Shown: piece after piece, positions 1 through 7,474 of the stretch
Numbering within the stretch: position 1 is the stretch's first letter
Layout: each line of letters begins with the position of its first letter
Source: T1SED10-198M sp003554345 [NCBI: Candidatus Sumerlaeota bacterium]
Lineage (GTDB): Bacteria > Sumerlaeota > T1SED10-198M
Length of the DNA stretch: 11,448 nucleotides
Direction of reading: 5' to 3'
Assembly (NCBI GenBank): GCA_003554345.1
Contig: PWGE01000357.1
Span: forward strand, 1-11,448
Notes under the pieces: generated by a model
Database searches by the model: none
Told to the model about the DNA's origin: nothing
Seen by the model: only the letters and a program-made list of their open reading frames with translations
Translations under genes and position numbers: made by a program

Positions 1-213
1 TATTTCAGGCAGCCGTTGTCAAATGATGTCCTTCCCGGACAGATTTATACCTTTACCATGACGGTCACACCGGAAGACACAGGCATATATCTCACAGAAT
101 GGCGAATGATTAACGAAGGGACAGCCTGGTTCGGAGAAGTTTTCAGCAAACAGATCGAAGTTATTGAACACCGTACCCATATTGAGACCGGTATATGGCA
201 GCTGTTTAAGTAA
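1..213 (+). CDS. C-terminal part of an FW-domain (NBR1-type Ig-like) exported protein, 5' end outside the window
   Basis: The reading frame is open from base 1 (frame Y-F-R-Q-P-L-S-N), so this is the 3' end of a longer gene; the TTG at 16 is not a convincing start because no Shine-Dalgarno precedes it. About 70 residues are visible. They match the second half of the FW domain seen complete in the next gene: a PGQ-Y-F-M turn, then an EWRM strand, then an AWFGEVFS-x-QIEV strand. The protein ends in a 13-residue tail, RTHIETGIWQLFK, that recurs in two other proteins here. FW domains in NBR1-like proteins are beta-sandwich binding modules; in bacteria they occur in exported proteins. The next gene begins 42 bases downstream in the same direction, so the two are probably co-transcribed paralogues. 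What lies upstream in the protein cannot be known from this window. Confidence 0.8.
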   Translation, partial: YFRQPLSNDVLPGQIYTFTMTVTPEDTGIYLTEWRMINEGTAWFGEVFSKQIEVIEHRTHIETGIWQLFK

Positions 214-255
214 AAAAAGGGTTATTCACTGAAAAAATTAGGAGGAGATAGAAAA

Positions 256-852
256 ATGCAAAAGCAGACTGTCAGGTCTTTTTATATTTTTCTGGTGCTG
301 TCAGGAGTTATTACAATTTTGACAGCACAGGGGTATATCGGTGTATCCAACTCTTTTAATATGGATACCCTGGATCCCCATATAGGTGTTTCTAATGCCT
401 TCGTTCTCAAAACCACCCCTCTGGACAATATCTCCAATCCCTTTATCCTGGATACCCTTCCTGGCAAAGAAATTTATGATGCGCAGGTACGGGGGTGGTT
501 TATTCCATTAAGTATGGAGACAGGACAGGAGTACAAAGTAAGTATAACCATGATTAACTCTGGTGAAGCCTCCTGGATAATGAGCGAACAGGTTTACCTG
601 GGAGCTGTAGGTGACCAGGACGACTTTGTGTCGCCTCAGTCAGTCAGGGTTCATTTAAACAGAAATGTTTCACCTGGTGAAACGAATATATTTACCATGA
701 CGTTTAAGGCTCCGTCAGAAGCCGGATGGTATACCACACAATGGCGTATGCTTAAGGAAGGGCTCTTCTGGTTCGGAGAGAGTTTCAGCCAGGAGATTGA
801 AGTCCGTCAGCGCACCTTTATTGATGAAAGGCTGTGGCAGTTTTTTGAATAA
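256..852 (+). CDS. Secreted small protein with N-terminal SN-x-F repeats and a C-terminal FW (NBR1-like) domain
   Basis: A protein of 198 residues. The ATG at 256 follows AGGAGG at 240-245, a strong site. Residues 1-25 form a Sec signal peptide (K/R near the start, then FYIFLVLSGVITILTA, small residues before Q25). Residues 28-72 hold three degenerate 14-16-residue repeats of the form I-(GV)-SN-x-F-x-[LM]-x-T. Residues about 80-183 are a full FW-type domain with tryptophans at W81, W107, W158, W163 and W172, the SPGE turn near 139-142 and the APSEAGWYTTQWRM strand. The last 13 residues (186-198) are RTFIDERLWQFFE, homologous to the ends of the preceding gene and of the C39 peptidase at 4432-6501. 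No catalytic motif is visible, so it is probably a binding or structural surface protein. It sits between the truncated paralogue and the SUMF1-like gene and is probably part of one operon. Its partner is unknown. Confidence 0.85.
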   Translation: MQKQTVRSFYIFLVLSGVITILTAQGYIGVSNSFNMDTLDPHIGVSNAFVLKTTPLDNISNPFILDTLPGKEIYDAQVRGWFIPLSMETGQEYKVSITMINSGEASWIMSEQVYLGAVGDQDDFVSPQSVRVHLNRNVSPGETNIFTMTFKAPSEAGWYTTQWRMLKEGLFWFGESFSQEIEVRQRTFIDERLWQFFE

Positions 853-885
853 AGAAATATTTTTACAATGATAAGGAGTAGGGAG

Positions 886-2040
886 ATGAAAACAATCCAG
901 GGTATAAAAATGGTTTCAGGAATTCTTTGTATTCTGATGTTTGGAATTATTCTCTATGCGGGGCCGGAAGTCTCGAATGTACAGGCTAGTCAGCGTATGG
1001 ATGGTTCCATGGTAGTGGATATCAGTTATGATCTGGTGGGAGCGGATGAAGGTGTTTTGGTAATATTTGAAGTATCTCCGGATGGTGGTGCGACCTGGAG
1101 AATACCGGGAAAGAATGTTACCGGTGATGCAGGACCGGGTATTATCAGCGGTGAAAATTTACAGATTACCTGGAATCCTGGTGAAGTGGTACCAGACGAG
1201 TACTGGCTGAATTGCCTGGTACGTATCTCAGCCAGGGATATGCTGACAATCATGCTTCCCGGCAATGTTCCCATGGAATTTGTTAAGATTTCTGCAGGTT
1301 CTTTTATCATGGGATCACCGGAAACGGAGAGAGGTCGCTTAGACTGGGAAGGACCCCAGACTTTTGTGACATTGACGGAAGATTATTACATGGGAATTTA
1401 TCCGGTTACCCAGGCCCAGTGGCTGGCAATCAAGGGAGACTGGCCCAATGATCCGCCTCAATACGGATCCGGTCTGGGTGATAATAAGCCGGCCTTTAAT
1501 ATCAACTGGGATGATACTCAGGATTTTCTCACTTTTTTAAATTTTCATATCAATTCAACCGAACAGGGGGAAATAACAGTTGACCTGCCTACTGAAGCCC
1601 AATGGGAATATGCCTGCCGGGCGGGTACAACCACCAGGTTTTTCTTTGGCGATTCACTGAGCGTTGATGATGAAGATACCGACGGCCCGACAGACTCTGT
1701 AGTATATCCCGGCATACGTTCTGATTACATGTGGTTCGTTAGCTATCCTGGAATGCAAAGGCCCAGTCCCCGAGCCGTCGGAACCACGCTCCCCAATGCC
1801 TTTGGTTTATACGATATGAGCGGCAATATATCAGAATGGGTAAAAGATGGATTTATCCCTGAACTTCCCGGCGGAAGTGTTACCGACCCTTTGAGCGAGG
1901 GGGGATCCCCTTATGTTGTGCGAGGCGGCCACTGGAATTCCAATGCCCGTTTCTGCCGTTCAGCTTATCGTACCGGAGTTTTAGGAGAAAACGCTTCGGA
2001 TACCGTAGGGTTCCGAATCATTGCGGTCAGGGAAGAGTGA
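886..2040 (+). CDS. Secreted SUMF1/FGE-fold protein with N-terminal Ig-like domain, lacking the FGE cysteine pair
   Basis: A protein of 384 residues from the ATG at 886, chosen because AAGGAG (873-878) lies 7 bases before it; the in-frame ATG at 868 lies upstream of that site. Residues 1-25 look like a signal peptide (MVSGILCILMFGIILYA core). Residues about 27-118 form a beta domain beginning VSNVQASQR and containing SPDGGATW, a module often fused to SUMF1 domains. The FGE-sulfatase (SUMF1) domain spans about 129-384: VKISAGSFIMGSP, LPTEAQWEYACRAG (235-248), NAFGLYDMSGNISEWV (304-319), VRGGHWNSNARFCRSAYR (345-362), and the final GFR. In true formylglycine-generating enzyme two cysteines lie five apart in this last motif. 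Here the first position is Ser352 and only Cys357 remains, so copper-dependent sulfatase activation is unlikely. A structural or other role, as in many bacterial SUMF1-domain proteins, is more probable. It follows the FW gene by 33 bases. Confidence 0.88.
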   Translation: MKTIQGIKMVSGILCILMFGIILYAGPEVSNVQASQRMDGSMVVDISYDLVGADEGVLVIFEVSPDGGATWRIPGKNVTGDAGPGIISGENLQITWNPGEVVPDEYWLNCLVRISARDMLTIMLPGNVPMEFVKISAGSFIMGSPETERGRLDWEGPQTFVTLTEDYYMGIYPVTQAQWLAIKGDWPNDPPQYGSGLGDNKPAFNINWDDTQDFLTFLNFHINSTEQGEITVDLPTEAQWEYACRAGTTTRFFFGDSLSVDDEDTDGPTDSVVYPGIRSDYMWFVSYPGMQRPSPRAVGTTLPNAFGLYDMSGNISEWVKDGFIPELPGGSVTDPLSEGGSPYVVRGGHWNSNARFCRSAYRTGVLGENASDTVGFRIIAVREE

Positions 2041-2062
2041 TTAACAACACAAAAACATATAA

Positions 2063-2088
2063 ATAGTCGTTTTTTTATTGCAGACTAT
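2063..2088 (+). terminator. Possible transcription end structure: short stem with a T-rich 14-base loop
   Basis: ATAGTC (2063-2068) pairs with GACTAT (2083-2088) across 14 bases that contain seven consecutive T. It starts 23 bases after the SUMF1-like stop codon. The T-run is in the loop rather than after the stem, so it does not fit the standard intrinsic terminator model. The placement is suggestive only. Confidence 0.25.
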
Positions 2089-2363
2089 CACTGTATAAAA
2101 CTCTCATTCATTTTTTAAAAACATGTTTTAACCTGCTGTTTGGATATTGATATATTTATGAGTTTAACTTGCCGGGAAGTTTATTAAGGAACTTTATACA
2201 CGTAAATATTTTTTCTGTCAGAAAGGATTACAGAACAAATTTATACGTTCTCACCAGATGTCTGTTATCCGTATTATGTATCGACCCGGATACTCATCGT
2301 ATTGAACTGATTTTATAAACATTGAAAATCTCTCTTCACCATGCATATTTTAATCAATAAAAT

Positions 2364-2392
2364 TTGCCCATTTTTCATGATCAGTGTATAAT
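2364..2392 (+). promoter_or_regulatory. Sigma-70-type promoter for the 2422-4149 gene
   Basis: TTGCCC (2364-2369) and a perfect TATAAT (2387-2392) are separated by 17 bases, the ideal spacing. Transcription would start near 2399, giving a leader of about 20 bases before the ATG at 2422. This makes the downstream gene a separate transcription unit from the 1-2040 operon. Confidence 0.6.
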
Positions 2393-2421
2393 AAAAAACA
2401 GATCTTCAGGGGGTGGAGAGA

Positions 2422-4149
2422 ATGTCAAAAAAAAGAGTCCTTCTTATTATTGTCCTGGGGGGAGCACTGTTGATTGGCGGTGGAATTTTATTTGTTAGCC
2501 TGGCAACAGGTGACAGGGGAAGAACCGTTGATGAGCAAGCATTGGAAACAATAATTGCCCGAATGGAAGAAGAACACCGGGAGCTTTTAGGTCCTTCGGG
2601 TTTGGAAGAATATGGCGCTTTTTTTGAGTTTGATTCAGAAGGGTACCAGTATTTTTCTCCGGCTGAAATGTCACCATTTCCCGGAGATGATCATCATATA
2701 GAAAAACTGGAAAATTTTGAAGCAAAAATGGAAGACCTATATGCTCGCCTGGAGAAACTGGTTGATGAGTATTATTTTTATCACCAATGGGAACATTTTT
2801 TAGAACCGGCAGGACCGAATTATCTCACCATTCAGCAGTTTTTTAATGATGCGAGGCGCTATATGATGCGATTGGCAGCTGAGGGACATACCACGAAAGC
2901 GGCTGATATTATGATTTTGCAGTTGCGTTTTTTTGAGAGATGCCTGTACTATCCCGTACTGTTTTCTTTAAGTGAAAGCTGGGCCATTCAATTAATTGAT
3001 ACACTGCCCTTCATGATGCGGTACCCGGGAATAGAAAAAGAGTTCAATCGCATGGAAGAAGCTTTAGAGAACCTGGCGCGTTCTCTTCATGATTCAAAAA
3101 GGGTTGCGGCAGCTCACAGGGAAGCCTTTTATTATGTAGCTTCCACTCCTGAAATGTTGAATGCACCCCGTGGAAACTATTTTTCATTATTTGGAGAGGA
3201 CGGCACAATAGGATTCTACTCATCATTGATGTTCTGGCTTATCCAGTATCAACGTCGCGAACCTCAATGGCTGGAAGATACCGAAAGCCGCCAATGGCTT
3301 GAGAAGCAATCGGAGAAGCTCAAGGAATTAGAGGATTCAGTAAATGTAAAGGAAATGTATCCACCCCTGCTTAATCCCTTGTTTTTTGCAAATTTCAGAA
3401 GCCGTATAAGAGAGATGGTAGAAAAAGAGCCTTTTTTTCAACAGGACTTTCCGGGCTTGCCCCTGTCATATCATGAAGCTCTTCCTCCGGAACTCAGGAT
3501 ACACGTTTTAATTTCACCTCAGATCGGCGCGTTTCCTGATTATGAGGTGCCTTTAAAGGCAAAAATAGATATGGGTAGAATGTTTTTGAAAACCAGCCGG
3601 TTTTTATCAGAAGAGGGGGATTTCCCACCATCTATCGACAAACTATTAGAAAAATATCCCCTGCAGTCTCCTTTATTACTTCCTCGTGAAGACTATCATA
3701 TTCGCAATTTTCACGGAGAAGACAGAGAAAAAGGCGTTCCGCTGCTTAAGCAATGGATAACCAGTCGGCTTACCCCCCATATGATTCAATCGGCAGTTGC
3801 AGAAAAGAATGATTTGCAGATGTTTTTCACAATACGGGGAATCCAGCAGTGGCATATCGGAAGAAGCTGGCAGGGTTTTCTTCAGGAACTTGAACCCATT
3901 GTCCGGGGAACCGGTGAGGAAGATCAATGGATTTCGCCAGAAGAAGATGAGGAGGCTGCTTTTGCAGGATGGCTTTCCCAAAAAGGATGGGAAGATCCTT
4001 TTCCCGCAAAAGTGCATTTTACTGTAGCTGATGATTTTGAGTGGGGCGTGATATATTTGCAAAATAATTTCGAAGAAAGGTGCTTATATAAAAATCACCC
4101 TGTCGTGGACAGTCCTCTTGTAATACCGTTCGGGCTTCCTGAGAAATGA
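2422..4149 (+). CDS. Membrane-anchored, mainly helical extracytoplasmic protein of unknown function
   Basis: A protein of 575 residues from the ATG at 2422, preceded by GGTGGAG (2412-2418). A GTG at 2413 is also in frame but lies inside that site. The N-terminus (MSKKRVLLIIVLGGALLIGG, continuing to about residue 28) is a positively charged start followed by one hydrophobic segment, so it is either an uncleaved anchor or a signal peptide; no lipobox cysteine is seen. The rest is largely helical and rich in E, F, R and W, with amphipathic stretches at about 35-50, 85-115 and 290-315. The segment RMFLKTSRFLSEEGDFPPSI (about 391-410), followed by a leucine-rich DKLLEKY, resembles the 'long helix, G-x-(F/Y)P-x-S(L/I)-xxL' element common in large hypothetical proteins of planctomycete-like bacteria; this is recalled family resemblance, not a computed match. 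I recognise no enzymatic motif. It has its own promoter and converges on the C39 peptidase gene. Confidence 0.8.
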   Translation: MSKKRVLLIIVLGGALLIGGGILFVSLATGDRGRTVDEQALETIIARMEEEHRELLGPSGLEEYGAFFEFDSEGYQYFSPAEMSPFPGDDHHIEKLENFEAKMEDLYARLEKLVDEYYFYHQWEHFLEPAGPNYLTIQQFFNDARRYMMRLAAEGHTTKAADIMILQLRFFERCLYYPVLFSLSESWAIQLIDTLPFMMRYPGIEKEFNRMEEALENLARSLHDSKRVAAAHREAFYYVASTPEMLNAPRGNYFSLFGEDGTIGFYSSLMFWLIQYQRREPQWLEDTESRQWLEKQSEKLKELEDSVNVKEMYPPLLNPLFFANFRSRIREMVEKEPFFQQDFPGLPLSYHEALPPELRIHVLISPQIGAFPDYEVPLKAKIDMGRMFLKTSRFLSEEGDFPPSIDKLLEKYPLQSPLLLPREDYHIRNFHGEDREKGVPLLKQWITSRLTPHMIQSAVAEKNDLQMFFTIRGIQQWHIGRSWQGFLQELEPIVRGTGEEDQWISPEEDEEAAFAGWLSQKGWEDPFPAKVHFTVADDFEWGVIYLQNNFEERCLYKNHPVVDSPLVIPFGLPEK

Positions 4150-4431
4150 ATGCTTATAAAAGGTACAATGAGGAAAAATTCATAAGAAAATGCCGTTGGT
4201 AAAAGAATAAGAACGTGTAAGATAGGTATTAACTGGACAGGCAGGGTGCGCCAATAATTAAAATATTACACTACAGGTTTAAAAGACTGAACTTTTCAGG
4301 TATTCCCGTTCCTCTGGATGCTCTATCCCCCCTTTTTTACCTTGTTTATTCTGAAAATCCTGCCACCTGTGTTAATTCTACTGTTTTTTTGTCCTGAACT
4401 CTGGCTTTTCTCTTCAGAATGCTAAGATAAG
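4150..4431. other. Convergent intergenic gap
   Basis: About 280 bases between two converging genes. There is a short hairpin CTGAA-CTT-TTCAG around 4287-4299 and a 5-base inverted repeat CTGAA/TTCAG at 4394-4417 close to the end of the C39 peptidase gene, with a T-run at 4383-4390 on the + strand. Neither is a convincing intrinsic terminator. No gene is supported here. Confidence 0.5.
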
Positions 4432-6501
4432 TTACTTGAACAACTGCCAGATGTCACTGTTTACATCCGTTCTCTGGGTTATTTCCACTATCTGACTGAA
4501 GATTTCTCCGAACCATAACTGTTCCGCCTGTGTCATTTGCCACTCTGTTATATAGGTGCCTCTTTCCATGGGTGCCTGTACAGGAATAGAAAAGGTATAG
4601 CTTTCGCCGGGAGGCACATTGCGGGATAATTCAACCCTGTAATAGTCCGGTGGTGCAAAGAAATCAGGCTCTTTCAATGCCCCCAGCATGATCCTGTCAA
4701 GAAATGTCCAGGTTTCAACCCCTGTGTTATACATGGTCAGTTCAAATTGAAATTTTTGTCCCGGAGACATGGTAAAGGGAAGGTTGGATTCCATGGTTAT
4801 GGCGTCATATGGTGCGTATATGTTGACCGGTAAACTCTCTGATTGCCGGGATGTTTCTTCAGTTTCAGCGCAGCGGGCATAAGCCCGGATACTGTAAGTT
4901 CTTGCAGAGTTCCAGGAGTGGGAAGCTTCTTGAGATGCGCTCCATTCAGACCATGTACCGTCACCCCATGAAAAGCGGTATTCCACAGGGTGGCCTCCCA
5001 GGCAGGTTGTACCACGGGTATAATAGTTATAACTTGTGTTTATGTTTCCTGTAACCGGTCCGGAGGGGCGTTCAGGAGTGAAAACAAAGCATACCTGTTC
5101 AACCCGGACTGATAAAGGTACAGGAGACCAGATGGATTCAACAGAGTTGTCGAATGAACACCGTGCCTGGGCACGAACCTGATAGCTGCCGGCTGCGCTC
5201 CAAGAATGGGAAGCGGTTATCGAACTGCTCCACGGAGAAAAAGATTCATCGCCCCAGTCAAAGCGGTATTCCACGCTATGCCCTTCAGTACAGCGTGCCC
5301 CCTCGGTTGAATAGGTGTATATCCAGTTTGTCATAGCGTTTGTTGATCCGAAGGGAGTGTCAGGACGAAGAACGATACAGTTTAACGGCTTGATGGTCAA
5401 ATTTTTCTTGTTGCCATCCTGGCCAACCGGTCCAGATTGGCTGGAATCATACGCCATGACACGTATTTTGACCCTGTCAGAATCGAGAGTATCCGGAATA
5501 TTCCAGCTGTAATTATTTGTTCCCGGGCTGCTGGCAACATAGTTCGCAATAGTATGCCATTGATATCCACCGTCGGGAGAATAGAGGAGCCAGGCTCTGT
5601 CAATCTCTTCCCCATACTGGTACCATCGGATTGTTATGGTCTCGTGATTAAAAAAAGACCCTGTTTGAGGTGATAAATAAGCAATGTCCTGGTTGGGGGT
5701 GCCCTGCTGTGGTTGTATTGATACTACAGAATAGGTGCCTGTCCAATCAGAATTCAGGGGCCATTGTCTTTTCATCCCGTCCCAGGTATTATACAGGGTA
5801 ATATAACGATCATAAGTCCCGCCTTCCACGTATCCCCAGGCTGCAACAGAATGCCCTGATCCGTAGTGCCGCATGTTCCATATACAGGGTCTGCCGGCAT
5901 TGATCTGCTGTTTTATCTGAGACCAGGTTCCGCTGGTATGATGTGATGCCCAGTTTCCGTACCCCCGTTCCGAAGTGACAAAGTTGATGCCGGGTTTAAG
6001 CTGGTTAACATAGGTTAAGCCGTCACTTCTTGTTCTCATGGCAACAGCAGCATCAATCAAAAGGTCGGGCGAGTATTCGTGGTTGCTCCGGGCGTAATAA
6101 TATCCGCCGAACCATGCAGCTCCAGGGGTATTTTCGATGACACCTGTATCAACATAGTGTCGAATCAGCCTGCCCCAGGAAGTAAACTTGCCGGTTCCGG
6201 AGGAACCTCCATAGGCGGTATTGTCATAACTGGCGTAATTATCCTGGTACCCCAGGACCATGGCGGCGGCTGTTGGCGCACATCCGGCCGCCCATATATA
6301 GGGGGGCATCATTCCGCCTGCCTCATCGGGATATCCTGACCGGTTGCGGTTCTGGTACCTGAGCCAGTATTCCGTGCCGCCATGACCATCAGGTGCTGAT
6401 ACAGAGGCTGTTACCGGAGCACAAAAAAGGCACAGGAAAAATGCCGTAAAAAGCAAGCAAAGTATTCTGCCGTAATCAGTTGCATACAGCGGCTTATTCA
6501 T
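4432..6501 (-). CDS. Secreted C39-like (papain-fold) cysteine peptidase with Ig-like, two PKD-like and FW domains
   Basis: A protein of 689 residues from the ATG at 6501; an alternative ATG at 6525, preceded by AGGAAAG, would add 8 residues. The signal peptide covers about 1-32 (ILCLLFTAFFLCLFCAPVTA). The peptidase domain (about 37-262) shows GCAPTAAAMVLGY with nucleophile Cys74, GSGHSVAAWGY with His217, and YNTWDG with Asn238/Asp241 as the likely third catalytic residue. This is the C39_2-like pattern found in exported bacterial proteases. A beta domain with YSPDGGYQWH and YSWNIP follows (about 267-371). Two tandem 96-residue PKD-like repeats (about 372-467 and 468-563) carry EYRFDWGDESFSPW / EYRFSWGDGTWSEW and ASHSW. 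A C-terminal FW domain (about 571-676) precedes the tail RTDVNSDIWQLFK (677-689). The start overlaps the preceding gene by 8 bases, implying translational coupling. The likely role is cleavage of, or display on, an extracellular or surface target; the substrate is unknown. Confidence 0.88.
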   Translation of the reverse strand: MNKPLYATDYGRILCLLFTAFFLCLFCAPVTASVSAPDGHGGTEYWLRYQNRNRSGYPDEAGGMMPPYIWAAGCAPTAAAMVLGYQDNYASYDNTAYGGSSGTGKFTSWGRLIRHYVDTGVIENTPGAAWFGGYYYARSNHEYSPDLLIDAAVAMRTRSDGLTYVNQLKPGINFVTSERGYGNWASHHTSGTWSQIKQQINAGRPCIWNMRHYGSGHSVAAWGYVEGGTYDRYITLYNTWDGMKRQWPLNSDWTGTYSVVSIQPQQGTPNQDIAYLSPQTGSFFNHETITIRWYQYGEEIDRAWLLYSPDGGYQWHTIANYVASSPGTNNYSWNIPDTLDSDRVKIRVMAYDSSQSGPVGQDGNKKNLTIKPLNCIVLRPDTPFGSTNAMTNWIYTYSTEGARCTEGHSVEYRFDWGDESFSPWSSSITASHSWSAAGSYQVRAQARCSFDNSVESIWSPVPLSVRVEQVCFVFTPERPSGPVTGNINTSYNYYTRGTTCLGGHPVEYRFSWGDGTWSEWSASQEASHSWNSARTYSIRAYARCAETEETSRQSESLPVNIYAPYDAITMESNLPFTMSPGQKFQFELTMYNTGVETWTFLDRIMLGALKEPDFFAPPDYYRVELSRNVPPGESYTFSIPVQAPMERGTYITEWQMTQAEQLWFGEIFSQIVEITQRTDVNSDIWQLFK

Positions 6502-7474
6502 GATGCTTTTTCCCCGCCGCTGCATTTTTTCTTTCCTGCCATCTCGCCAGGTTTTCGTTTCTAAAAGCTTCTGAGGGCGGCGGAGCGGAGCGTGCCAGAT
6601 CAAATAATTCCGGTTCATTGGTATATATTTCATCAGAAAAAGCATCGATCCAGATTCTTTCATTGTTGACCTTGAATTGATAAAACAGGTGTATGGGCGA
6701 CAGGTAGTAGATATGCTGCAGTGTGAGTTCTCCTGCCATTGATGCCCGCACTTTTCCGGCGGTCAAATCCATTCGCGAATAAAAATAGGGAAGCCCGTGA
6801 ATTTTTTCCATTACCGGTATCTGATCATATGTGGCAGAAAAAATAATGGTTCCGTATTTATCCGAACCCCATTTCTGAAGACGTGCTTCGTATATTTTCT
6901 TGTGCACCTGCGCCATTCTGCTGTCAGAAATGATTTGAGGGACAGGTAAATGGGCGTCCTCATCAGGGGGGAGCAAAGATGGTTTATCCTGTATTCCCTT
7001 TCTTTCCAGGAGCATCATTTCTTTGATGGCCCGGGCATAATTTTTTCGTCCCTGGGCAACACCTTCTTTAATTTCCGAATAGGATTCGAAACGGGGGACT
7101 GTTTCTGCAGATTCAAAATCCCGTAAGATTCGAAATACAAACATATACCCAATAATACTGTCATCTGCGTTAGTACAGGGAATTGCAGGTCCGGCAATTA
7201 CTTCACCCCAGGTCTTTTGAGCGTCGTCCAGAGCAAGCGACTGCAGAGTATCAATGGGGACCATGTTCTTGACATTCATATTCGCATGGGGAAAGCCATA
7301 AGGATATTCATTGCCCGGTATAGTCCCATACAACAGAATAAGAGCACACAGCATTATCGGACATGGTTTATAGAAAAAAGATAGTAGGAGAGAGAGCTGG
7401 AACTCAATCACCAGGCGTATAGCTTTGATCGGATTGAATAATTTTAAGAAGGTGGAATGTTGTTTGAAAACCAT
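6494..7474 (-). CDS. Secreted or membrane-anchored propeptide-like protein, partner gene of the C39 peptidase
   Basis: A protein of 326 residues from the ATG at 7474, chosen because AAGGTGA lies about 8 bases upstream; a GTG at 7486 is in frame but lies within that site. The N-terminus has two hydrophobic stretches (about 20-34 and 38-50, the latter CPIMLCALILLYG), giving either a long signal peptide or an anchor. Residues 83-114 (LDDAQKTW...IIGYMFVFRI) and a later IYYLSPIHLFYQF...IWIDAFSDEIY segment resemble the 'A-x-W ... GY-x-F' and 'Y-x-F ... W-D-A' elements of propeptide/PepSY-like regions in secreted bacterial proteases. That resemblance is by eye only. The middle (about 130-210) is charged and helical. 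The C-terminus is polar (ENLARWQERKNAAAGKKHHE). Its stop overlaps the peptidase start by 8 bases, so the two are made together. It may be an in-trans chaperone, inhibitor or propeptide for the peptidase; alternatively it is an unrelated secreted protein. Confidence 0.78.
   Translation of the reverse strand: MVFKQHSTFLKLFNPIKAIRLVIEFQLSLLLSFFYKPCPIMLCALILLYGTIPGNEYPYGFPHANMNVKNMVPIDTLQSLALDDAQKTWGEVIAGPAIPCTNADDSIIGYMFVFRILRDFESAETVPRFESYSEIKEGVAQGRKNYARAIKEMMLLERKGIQDKPSLLPPDEDAHLPVPQIISDSRMAQVHKKIYEARLQKWGSDKYGTIIFSATYDQIPVMEKIHGLPYFYSRMDLTAGKVRASMAGELTLQHIYYLSPIHLFYQFKVNNERIWIDAFSDEIYTNEPELFDLARSAPPPSEAFRNENLARWQERKNAAAGKKHHE

Larger units (their letters stand above)
2041..2412. other. AT-rich intergenic region between the SUMF1-like gene and the next gene
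   Basis: About 370 bases with no supported gene. It holds an inverted repeat just after the stop (ATAGTC 2063-2068 / GACTAT 2083-2088 around a T-run), a 12-base palindrome AAAACATGTTTT (2118-2129), a 13-base palindrome TTTCTG-T-CAGAAA (2212-2224), and a promoter at 2364-2392. The palindromes could be operators, but in such AT-rich DNA chance is a real alternative. No canonical GC-rich stem followed by a T-run was seen. Confidence 0.6.

Noticed and set aside
334-471. DNA-level tandem repeat or CRISPR-like array in the 256-852 gene
   Set aside because: The units are degenerate at DNA level and in frame. They are a protein repeat, and there are no unique spacers.
1909-1975. Calling the 886-2040 protein a sulfatase-activating formylglycine-generating enzyme
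   Set aside because: The domain is clear, but the required cysteine pair is incomplete and no sulfatase is nearby.
3676-4062. Minus-strand open frame of 128 codons inside the 2422-4149 gene
   Set aside because: It is antisense to a gene with a promoter, a ribosome-binding site and consistent protein-like composition, and it has no ribosome-binding site or recognisable domain of its own.
4394-4417. CTGAA/TTCAG inverted repeat as the terminator of the C39 peptidase gene
   Set aside because: The stem is only five bases, and the nearest T-run is on the wrong strand and side for that gene. Matches this short are expected by chance.
6502-6663. N-terminal extension of the C39 peptidase up to an ATG at 6663
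   Set aside because: The extension lies wholly inside the preceding gene in another frame, and the signal peptide would then be internal. Starts at 6501 or 6525 put the signal peptide at the N-terminus.
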